Under the pieces are notes generated by a model, which was given only the letters and a program-made list of their open reading frames with translations, did no database searches and was not told where the DNA came from. A stretch of DNA of 64,000 nt from Primula veris (taxonomy: Eukaryota; Streptophyta; Magnoliopsida; Ericales; Primulaceae). Position 1 is the first letter of the stretch. The number at the start of each line of letters is the position of its first letter. The stretch spans positions 12,920,814 to 12,984,813 of the forward strand of contig OY821740.1 in NCBI GenBank assembly GCA_963682055.1. The letters run 5' to 3'. Below are positions 36,649 to 46,100 of the stretch, one piece after another. A program made the position numbers and the translations under genes.

Positions 36649-37539
36649 CATCATTTTCTTAAAAATTAGTGTGGCGGTATCTAATTTGATTTGTCTTTGC
36701 ATACAAGCAAGAGCGATAATGTTTTCTTCGGAAACATCACTAAAATTTGAGCTATGAGGAAAAATTACTTTCGTGAGAATAAAGAAAACAATTTTGTTTT
36801 GAAAATAGAGACCATTAGCTTTTGGTTCTCCGACATGTTGGGGGTGAAAAACGGCTTGACTAAGCTCAATAAGGTTAACTACATTATAGATATTCGTAAT
36901 CTCTTTCGTTTTTGAAACGCCACCTTGATCTCATCATAAAAGGTCGCAAAAATGACCGACAGTTAACACAATAAGTTTTTTGTTAACCTTGGATTTAAGT
37001 TCGAGTACACCATCATTATTTGTGTCAACTACGAGATTTTCATAAAATTGATATGTTTCCTCAATATATATATCATTATCTAAATAAATCAAATAATCCC
37101 AATTTTGAAATGTTATATTCTCTTAGATGAGAGGAAATTTATGCAGAAATGATCTATTAATAGAAACTCGCGTTACGATATTCCTATTAACGATAGAATT
37201 TTCGGATCTAGATTTAGAAAGTTTATCCGAACGAGGAGAGGATGAGCCGATATCTTTATAAGTCGCATTCGAAGAGATTTTCTCTTGAATCATTTTATTG
37301 AATTTGAGAAATTAGGTTTTTTTTTTTAAAAAAAATACTAATTGATTTGGGGCAAATTAATGGATTTTAGGTTGAATTGATTTGAAAGATATGTATTAGG
37401 GTGATAAAAATAGAGAGTTACAACAAAAAAAACATGATTTTGTTGAAAATTGGATATTTTTTTTTATGAAAATGACGAATTTTGGGTAATATGGATATAG
37501 ATGTGTGTGCGTATATGTGTATGTATGTGTGTATATCGG

Positions 37540-37758
37540 CTGAACATTCTGTAAAATTTTACTTAATGTACACAGACCGATCGATCGGAGCTGGCAGCCG
37601 ATCGATAGGTTCACTCTAAAATTTGAAAAATTCAAAAAAAGGGCAATTTGATATTTTCACAGTCAAATCGTAATTTTAACTTACGGTTCGTAAAAAAAAA
37701 AAATACATTTGAAAAAAAAAATTAAGGTTTAGTTGTGAAAACATATAAATTGTATTGA
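37540..37758 (-). repeat. Right terminal inverted repeat of the PMD element
   Basis: Read on the reverse strand it gives CAATACAATTTATATG, poly-T, ACGAACCGTAAGTTAAAATT, ACGATTTGACTGTGAAA and then a CCGATCGATCGG motif, in the same order as 21552-21720. Confidence 0.8.
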
Positions 37759-38476
37759 TCCATCCAATTCCCCTGCAATAATTCCTTTACACACACACTA
37801 AATGGAGGTCATAGCCCTGGAGAAGGTGTTACTCCTGAAACCACCAACTGACTTCATCCGCTTCGAACACGAATTCTCAAAGAAAGTTCCATTTCTTGAA
37901 AGCATGGGATCCCCTCTTCCTCTTCCCAAATACTTATCCGAATACACCTCTTCTGTCTCGGCCCTGCTATGCTACACGCTAACTCCCATCACTGCGGAAC
38001 TCCTTGGCATGCTCCCTTCGTTGTGTCTCGTGGTCACCACCAGCTCAGGAGTTAACCATATCGATCTTCTTGAATGCCGGAGAAGGGGGATCATGGTGGC
38101 CAATGCACGGACCGTGTTTTCAGCTGACGTGGCGGATATGGCGGTGGGGCTTGTGGTTGATATCATGAGGAAAGTTACGGTGGGTGGGTGAGCGGTATGT
38201 TAGAGGTGGGGTTTGGCCTGGTCAAGGAGATTATCCTCTCGGTTTCAGGGTATGTAATATGTCTGTTGATAATGCTCTTTCTTTTTATATGATTAATGAG
38301 TTGATAACCCTCGCTGCTTTGGAGGTAACCAATTTTTGGTATCAAGATTGAAACTATAATGGTGAGGGTGGTATACTAGGGTATCAATCTATTGAACCAA
38401 CCAACTTGTCATTAGGAATATAGCTATCTTATATTGACAAATATTAAAGAGAATTTAGTACGGAAAAAAAACATGG

Positions 38477-38767
38477 AATTTTTGCCCTTTCCGTCCTGTT
38501 TTTCTAATTCCTCCACTGATTGCAGATTTAGTGGAATTTTATGTTAAGTGTTCAATAACCAGGATTGAAAATGACTAAAGTCATTTTAAGAGGAATATTA
38601 TTCTATTTGCTGTTAGTATACTCTTTTATTTAATACTAAAATATATCATGAATTGCCTAAATTAGGAGAAATTATTTGGTCCTCCAAGACTACTCCTCCA
38701 ACCCAGCTTATAACCACACATTCAGTGGCTCCCACAGTCTTACATAATAAAATATATTAAGCGTGTG
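38477..38767 (+). repeat. 291-bp direct repeat, left copy, in the HPR intron
   Basis: Nearly identical to 40145-40435 (a few substitutions). It starts AATTTTTGCCCTTTCCGTCC and ends AATATATTAAGCGTGTG, inside the left part of a MITE. The copies bracket the ORF3-like insert at 38768-40144. Confidence 0.92.
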
Positions 38768-40144
38768 CCCAAGGAGGGTTACGAGGAAATGAGAAGCTAG
38801 CATCTTCAGTAACAGGCGAAATAGAGGAGGATGCCGCTATTGCTTTGCCCTTTTCTCGATGCGAGGACGAGTGAATGTGGTTGGTAGGAGGAATAGGATC
38901 GGAAGAAGTACGAGGAATAGAATCGGAAGAAGAAATAGGATCAGAAAGACCCTCGGCTTTCGAACCTGGAATAAAAACCTCGGTTTTAACGCCTACATAT
39001 GACTCTAAATGAAGAGCGAGCGGTTTATACCATTTTCCCGTAACTTGACGTCCATACCAAGTTAGAATACCATTATCTTTATCATAAATTCTCATTTGAG
39101 AAAGATTACTAGAGGAAATCTCAACCGTAGACTCGAGAATTTTGCGTTTTGTGAGAGTTTTGAAATAGTGAATAATACCGCTAATAAGAGAGTCATACGG
39201 AAGATAGTGTTTTGTTTTGTTTTTTTGCATACATCATTTTCTTAAATATTAGTGTGGCGGTATCTAATTTGATTTGTCTTTGTATACAAGCAAGAGCAAT
39301 AATGTTTTCTTCGGAAACATTACTAAAATTTGAGCTATGAGGAAAAATTACTTTCGTGAGAATAAAGAAAGCAATTTTGTTTTGAAAATAGAGACCATTA
39401 GCTTTTGGTTCTCCGACATGTTGGGGGTGAAAAACGGCTTGACTAAGCTCAATAAGGTTAACTACATTATAGATATTCGTAATCTCTTTCGTTTTTGAAA
39501 CGCCACCTTGATCTCATCATAAAAGGTCGCAAAAATGACCGACAGTTAACACAATAAGTTTTTTGTTAACCTTGGATTTAAGTTCGAGTACACCATCATT
39601 ATTTGTGTCAACTACGAGATTTTCATAAAATTGATATGTTTCCTCAATATATATATCATTATCTAAATAAATCAAATAATCCCAATTTTGAAATGTTATA
39701 TTCTCTTAAATGAGAGGAAATTTATGCAGAAATGATCTATTAATAGAAACTCGCGTTACGATATTCCTATTAGCGATAGAATTTTCGGATCTAGATTTAG
39801 AAAGTTTATCCGAACGAGGAGCGGATGAGCCGATATCTTTATAAGTCGCATTCGAAGAGATTTTCTCTTGAACCATTTTATTGAATTTGAGAAATTAGGT
39901 TTTTTTTAAAAAAAAATACTAATTGATTTGGGGCAAATTAATGGATTTTAGGTTGAATTGATTTGAAAGATATGTATTATGGTGATAAAAATAGAGAGTT
40001 TCAACAAAAAAAACATGATTTTGTTGAAAATTGGATGTTTTTTTTTTTAATGAAAATGACGAATTTTGGGTAATATGGATATAGATGTGTGTGTATATAT
40101 GTGTATGTATGTGTGTATGTGTATGTATGTGTGTATATATGACG
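38768..40144 (-). pseudogene. Second copy of the ORF3-like segment
   Basis: This matches, in the same orientation, the TIR-element gene at about 26604-27072 plus 36649-37530, with the SIRE insertion absent: GCATACATCATTTTC at about 39227-39241 is continuous with a single CATCA. It shares the stops and frameshift of that copy, so the source was already decayed. The AT-rich GTGTATGTATGTG end is slightly expanded. It has no TIRs of its own and lies between 291-bp direct repeats. It therefore looks like filler DNA copied during break repair rather than a transposition. Confidence 0.88.
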
Positions 40145-40435
40145 AATTTTTGCCCTTTCCGTCCTGTTTTTCTAATTCCTCCACTGATTGCAGATTTAGT
40201 GGAATTTTATGTTAAGTGTTCAATAACCAGGATTGAAAATGACTAAAGTCATTTTAAGAGGAATATTATTCTATTTGCTGTTAGTATACTCTTTTATTTA
40301 ATACTAAAATATATCATGAATTGCCTAAATTAGGAGAAATTATTTGGTCCTCCAAGACTACTCCTCCAACCCAGCTTATAACCACACATTCAGTGACTCC
40401 CATAGTCTTACATAATAAAATATATTAAGCGTGTG
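40145..40435 (+). repeat. 291-bp direct repeat, right copy
   Basis: The copy of 38477-38767 that continues into the complete MITE right arm, so this is probably the original intron locus. Confidence 0.92.
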
Positions 40436-40488
40436 GTTATAACATGGGTTGAAGGAGTCCTCTTGGAGTACTAAATAATTTCTTCTAA
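40330..40488. mobile_element. Foldback MITE
   Basis: A 159-bp near-palindrome: the left arm TTAGGAGAAATTATTTGGTC...TTATAACCACACATTCAG pairs with the right arm AAGCGTGTGGTTATAACATGGG...ACTAAATAATTTCTTCTAA. It is non-coding. Its left part is also present at 38662-38767, cut by the filler insertion. Confidence 0.8.
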
Positions 40489-40495
40489 AGTAGAC

Positions 40496-40639
40496 GAGAA
40501 ATTATTTGGTCTTTCAGGAGGAGTGCTCTAACCCACCTTATAACCACATATTTAATGGGTCTTACAGTCTTACATAATAAAATATATTAAATGTGTGGTT
40601 ATAAATTGGATTGAAGGACTCCTTACCAAATAATTTCTC
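40496..40639. mobile_element. Second foldback MITE of the same family
   Basis: GAGAAATTATTTGGTCTTTC...TTATAACCACATATTTAATG pairs with AATGTGTGGTTATAAATTGG...ACCAAATAATTTCTC. It lies 7 bp after the first copy, so two hairpins sit in tandem. Confidence 0.8.
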
Positions 40640-41815
40640 AAACCGGACAGCTTACCTACCTGTCTCTTGCCTGTTATTTATTCGATGAGCAGAAACTAAT
40701 CAAACTTATCAGCAGTTTTTTATTGATTTATTCGAAAGTGGAAGAAAACTTGATGGACCTGGGAAATGTATGTAATTAACCAATGGTAAGTCAACATCTG
40801 ATAAGTTGGTTACCAACTAGCAAATTTGCAGTATGAAAATGAATACATTGCATTTAATCAACTGGAACCCTGCATTTGGAACAGTTGTATATCTACTTGA
40901 AAAAAGGAATGATGAAACTTGCAATTTCTACAACTATATGTGCAACTCTAGTAAGTACTGAATTACTGATACACCAGTGACTTTTTCTCATGCTTCCGCA
41001 CTTTATTTAGTATCTAGGAAGATCCATCCGAGTCTACTTCAATTCATTTTGTTCCAGCAGAACACAATTTCATGGGGGCAAAATTCTAACTCTAGGCAGG
41101 TAGATTTTCTCAAAAGGACAATAAACTTAATTTTTTACTGCAAAAATAGGGAACACTATGTTTCCGCGGTCCGCCATTGACTCATCCAATTCCTAGTGCG
41201 TATATAAATCTCATTATTGTGAATTAATAAGCTTGGCGAATTATTTTAACTTTCAGACATTACTGTCATTGATATTTACTTGATTATGCAGTTAAATGGT
41301 AAGCCAGTTGGGATCGTTGGATTAGGTAGCATCGGATTAGAGGTTGCAAAAAGACTCGAAGCCTTTGGATGCTCTATTTTGTCAGTTCAAGAAAGCCAAG
41401 ACCATCTATTCCTTACACATATCATCAAAGCGTTCTCCAACTTGCTACCCACTGCAAAATTATAGTAATTTGCTGCGCATTAAATGAGCAAACTTGCCAT
41501 GTCATCAACAAGGATGTCTTGTCGGCACTAGGAAAAGAAGGAATCATCGTAAATATCGCACGTGGTGCTGTTATCGACGAGAAGGAATTGGTGAGGTGTT
41601 TGGTTGATGGACAGATCGGTGGAGCTGGATTGGATGTGTTTGAGCACGAACCCAAGGTACCAAAAGAGCTGTTTGCGTTGGACAACGTTGTTATATCCCC
41701 TCATGCAGCTGTCTTTACAGAGGAGTCTATGTTGGAATTGTTTCAGCTTATATGCGGAAATTTGGAAGCTTTCTTCTCTAATAAGCCCTTACTATCTCTG
41801 GTCATGAATGATTAA

Positions 41816-43103
41816 GTGGACCTCTCTGTCAAGATAAAAGACAATTCTTTGGTAGATTATTGTTCTGTCAAATGAATGGAATTATCAGCTTTATGGTCTT
41901 GATGAATGAGTAAATAATATTGTTTGGCGCGTTTTATTTATTCAAGTTAGAAGTATAACCAACGCTTGTACTTATGAACTCTAAGAAGCGCAAATGGTAA
42001 ACTATTGTTGTATCTTAGCAATATTATAGCTGTTTATGTAGTAACGCTATCCATATCAAGAAAAGCGAAAATCAATTTATATTTTTCTGGTAAGTGGTCC
42101 ACTAAGAGTATAAATGATTCAATGGTTGTTTGTAGGTTTGTAGGTTTGTAGCTGCATAGAAAGCTAGATATATCATATATTCTCACTAGAGATCCCTTTG
42201 CTAGATAGGTACCCATACACCTCTATTAGTCCTATTTTGGCCCTTCGGCTTAGTCAATTGTCATCAACACAAGAACTAAGACACTTATATCTGATGAAAT
42301 CTCTTTTCGCGGCCTAAGTACAGAGGCTGCTAATTTATGAACATAAATATCCGGATTTGCAGCTCACCTTCCCAAATAAACTAAAAAAACGTCTCCAGTT
42401 TCATTGTCCAGAGCTTAAGAAATAGAGGCATCACATTTATAAGCTCAGTAAGATTCTAGCAACTGAAGTACCCTTATGTGACCTTATGTGAAAAGCAATT
42501 ATAAGGTGAATTTATTTCTGGGAGCTTAGATAACTGAGACGGGTTTCTGAAAGAGCTATTGGGGACAAATAGTGTAAATATCGTCTCATCGTTCTTTTTC
42601 ATTTTTCCATGTCTGGGAAATGTAAGAAACGGGGATTTGGTTGGTTACCTTTTAAGAAGATAGCAAAATAATAGCATATGTGGATCAGCCAGTCAGCCTT
42701 GTGTTCAGAACAATTATATAGCACCGAACTATAATTAAGGACAAATCAAAAGTTTAAAGCTATTAATATTCAACTTTACAAATGTATTGCCAACAAAGAA
42801 TATTACTGTATAAACATTGCACCCTAAGTTTCCATCCAAATCAATCAGGTTACAGACTTACAGGTCAACAATGTCATACCTCTATAGAAGAGAGAATAAA
42901 AAATTAAAAAAACAGGCTCACATTACACTGAAAAATACAGGATCTAAAGAAGCTCCATCTGGCAAGAAGAATAAGACATAAAATCCCATCTAGCTTTACC
43001 TAAACTGAAGTACCCATCAAATTCAACCCGCGCAAGAATAACATACGGGTACAAAGGGGAGAGAGAACATTTTCGACATAAGTCGATAATCCTTAATCCC
43101 ATA
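41816..43103. other. Intergenic between convergent HPR-type and GAUT1-type genes
   Basis: It holds the 3' flanks of both genes. The likely GAUT1 3' UTR covers the right few hundred bases. No other gene is seen. Confidence 0.55.
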
Positions 43104-46100
43104 TTACCCACTGAGGTTGCATCTGCGAAGGTAGGGGTGATCAAACTTGATATATTTGGTCCAGTAAGATTTGTACTTAGTCATAGCCAATTCTAGCCAT
43201 GGCTTCATGTTACCGTTGTAGTGTATTACAGCCGCTCTCTCAATTTCTGACCTGTCAACACTTGGATTGTATCCCAAACCGAGCACATGCCATGATTTGT
43301 CAAGTGGATGTGTTAGCCCGTAAAAGGTTATCAAACCAGGAGGCAATGTACCAAGTTTCCACAGTTCTCTATTTTCATTCTATCACAATGATCAATGGAA
43401 AAATAAAATTAATTATCTAAAGCAGAACTTTTAAATAGTCTAATGCGACGACTAACAGAAACAATATATCAAGCCACTGCTATATAAGGTATGGCTATGA
43501 AGAAGAAATCCTTGCTGTAAACTGATCATGGGAGACTTTTTCCTAAACTCTCCAAATCCCCGTTTTATGGACTACATAAGGATGTAATTTTGTATGCTTT
43601 GAAACCACGTTACATTTTTTTTTTAAAACGTTACATAAAAACAGAAGGTGATTAAAGTTCAATTTTCGTGAAATTCCAGCAAAATCAGAGATGAACTTCT
43701 AACTAGAATGAAAGAATGATACAGGAGCTAGAAATTTTAAGAACAAAAGTACAAGATCAAACAAATGCTGGAAAATTGCAAGTGGGAGAAGTACAGTGTC
43801 TGCAAAAGAAAACTCTGGTCCCTAAAAAAAAGAAGAGAAGATTTATAACTTACCTTGTTCTGCCACATGTGGTATATACCAGTAATATCCTTCTTCTTCC
43901 ATACCTTGAGATCAAATATATTCATTCCATATGCCCACCCACATGCATACGGATCAAAGTTTTTTGCTATAAAGGGATTTGAAAAGTTAAGATACTTGTC
44001 GAAACGATGAAAGCTCGCACCACATGTCTCAACAGCTCCATTCACTTTTCCATGCAAATCCACAGCCCACAATCCTGTCAGGTCTTTCTGGACAACAATG
44101 TCATCGTCCAGAAACAAGATCTTATTCAACTTTGGGTACACTTGTGGGAGGTAAAACCTCAGGTGGTTGAGCATAGAAAGGTATTTTGGGTTCCTATACT
44201 TGAGATTAGAAGATCCAGCAGAGAGAGAAGTAGAATGATCTGCTTTGAAATAGTATTCTTTCATTGATGCAGATTCAAGCTGCTTCAGGACAGGGCAATA
44301 TGAAGAATTAAGCCACTTAAATCCGTCTACATTTTCTACGTGTATGGTGGCTTTTCCAGGAGGATTTTTCAAAAACCACATATTCATTGCTCCAAAGTTC
44401 AATTTATCTGTCACGAGATGAAACACGTGTTTCTCTGGCTCCTGTAGCACAACCAAGTAACACATTTGGGTAAGAGGAAAAAAGAGAGCAAAAAGAGTAC
44501 TTGAATTCAAAGCCATGAGTAGTCTATATAAACACAAGGACTTTATGACAGTAAAATAATCAGAAGAAGTAGCTGTTGTCTGTTGATTTGCACATAAATA
44601 CAATTCCTCTCGATGACTAGAAGAAGAAGAAAAATCAATGACCAAGGATTCAACTCTTGGTTCTCTTTCGAATTCTTAAATACATGAAAATGAAAAGATA
44701 ATTATTAAACATGAACCTAAAGTATCCATATTTAAGAATATGCATCAACACATCACTCAGACACTAAGATACTAGCCTTTGTCAAAAAGTATATAGTTTC
44801 TGTCGTAACAAATGCAATGGTATTTACTTAAGAGACCAGTAAAGTAAACAAAGTCACTTATAATTACCAGCAAACATAAGAAACAACTAGAGATATGGAT
44901 GCAAACTCATTTACCTTGGCATTCAGAATCGTTGAGTTAACAACAACCGAAGCAGCCAACACATTGTCTGAGAATAGGGCATAATGATAAAGTTCTGGGT
45001 TTTCAAGATTGTCACTTTTAGGGAACACTCTTTTCTCAGGTGGAAGAAGGTAATAATCTATGGTTAAGCGCATGGATAAACAGTGAATCCCATTAGGTAT
45101 AGTTTTAGCAGCTAATTGACTCAAGAATGTGCTTTGCTTTTTCAAGCTCCTAACTTGTTCATCTGCTGATTGTAGCATTGCTCTCAGCTTCGCAGCTACC
45201 AGCTTACAATCATATATTTTCTCTCTTGCTTTTGAGAGCACTTGCCCCATAGCTTTGAGTTTCTCATGCGCACTGCAAAATATTTTGATCAAATTTAAAG
45301 GTCAAAGTGTGAAACTACATGCACATCCAGATCAGCTTCCTCGTCAAACCTCACTTTAGAATAAAAATTCTACTAATTATATTTACCTTTTCTGTATATG
45401 TTGATGTAGTCAATTTATTATCCTCTTAAACAATCTGTTTGTATTTATCTTTTGTTATTTTTATTCTCTATCCTAAATTTCTTTTGTTCTATACATATTA
45501 CGAAAGTGAGAAAAGATTAGAGAGGAAATAACATTAGAATTTATTAATATATAGAGAGAAACCAAAATGGCTATTTTTAGTTGAAGATAAAGAATGCGGA
45601 TTGGGGAGACCTTTAATAATATAGAGGCCATAGAGAGCCTGATGTGGAGGTTATTTGTAACTAGCTCTACAAAGTCATACAAAAACAAGGCTTTGGAGAC
45701 CCTAGTGTGGAGGATGCTCAGATATCAAAGTAAAATTTAAAAAAAATAAAAAGAGGGAGAAAAGAGATGGTTGAGTATACCCGCGAGACAAATCGGCATC
45801 TGCAGTTGCCTCCCCCAAAGCACGTTGACTTTCTTTGAGGCGTCCTTGTAGTTCTCGAACCAAGTCCTGCTTGTTTTTCATATTTCCAATGCTTATATAC
45901 ACCCTCGCCATAATAATTTGATCTCGCATCAAGCGCACCGTTGAATCGGAATTTTCATTTTCATTCTCTCTCCTCCAAATACTGTATTTCCCCAGAACCG
46001 CAGAATCAACTGATTTTGAACGTTCAATGGCCGCATTCTCAAGCTTAACTTTTGTCTCATCATCTTGCTTTACTAACTCGGCTGCCCGCTTCTCACGTCT

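Larger units (their letters stand above)
26530..37290 (-). pseudogene. ORF3-like gene (putative plant transposon protein family), split by a SIRE Copia
   Basis: The minus-strand pieces are about 37290-36649 and 27072-26530. The translation aligns with the intact ORF3 of the inserted Copia: QFYENLVVD against EFYHNLVLD, a NGLYFQNKI..FILTKVIFPHSSNFSDVSEENI block against GLLFRNKLAYHILSHIVLPHTSNFTDVTNEYI, QIKLDTATLIF against RVKLDFATLIF, LPYDSLISGI against LPYGALISAI, then a shared Ser/Pro-rich tail. The layout (EFYxNL block followed by a V.GxxR block) resembles the 'putative plant transposon protein' domain; I name this family from memory. It has an early stop, a double stop after FCDLL and a frameshift before LPYDSL. 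The function is unknown. Confidence 0.78.
21552..37758. mobile_element. TIR DNA element carrying a PMD gene and an ORF3-like gene
   Basis: Inverted repeats at 21552-21720 and about 37540-37758 bound a unit that would be about 5.4-5.5 kb without its two nested LTR insertions. Inside are a + strand PMD gene (22356-25890) and a convergent - strand gene related to the third ORF of a SIRE-type Copia. No transposase frame is visible, so it is non-autonomous or its transposase is lost or unrecognised. PMD proteins are known from plant transposons as well as from the MAIN/MAIL1 genes. I could not find a target duplication, so the exact ends are uncertain. The right end is about 45 bp from the HPR-type start codon. 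Confidence 0.75.
37802..41815 (+). pseudogene. Hydroxypyruvate/hydroxyphenylpyruvate reductase-type gene with two frameshifts
   Basis: Exon 1 is 37802-38249 and exon 2 is 41292-41815, with one GT...AG intron (38250-41291). It belongs to the D-isomer-specific 2-hydroxyacid dehydrogenases (plant HPR2/HPR3/HPR4 and HPPR group), which reduce glyoxylate, hydroxypyruvate or hydroxyphenylpyruvate with NAD(P)H. Visible marks: TTSSGVNHIDL, the Rossmann motif GLGSIG, catalytic Arg in NIARGAVIDE, Glu in VFEHEP and His in SPHAAVF. Breaks: one extra base near 38190 (TGA after TVGG, with RYVRGGVWPGQGDYPLGF continuing in another frame) and a one-base loss in a T-run near 41375, before SSRKPRPSIPYTY. The TIR element sits about 45 bp upstream of the ATG, so promoter loss may have come first. 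If these are assembly errors, the gene could be intact. Confidence 0.85.

Noticed and set aside
21541..37769. A 9-bp target duplication for the PMD element
   Set aside because: Bases next to the inverted repeats (TGGATTTTT and TCCATCCAA) do not match, and shifting the ends did not help.
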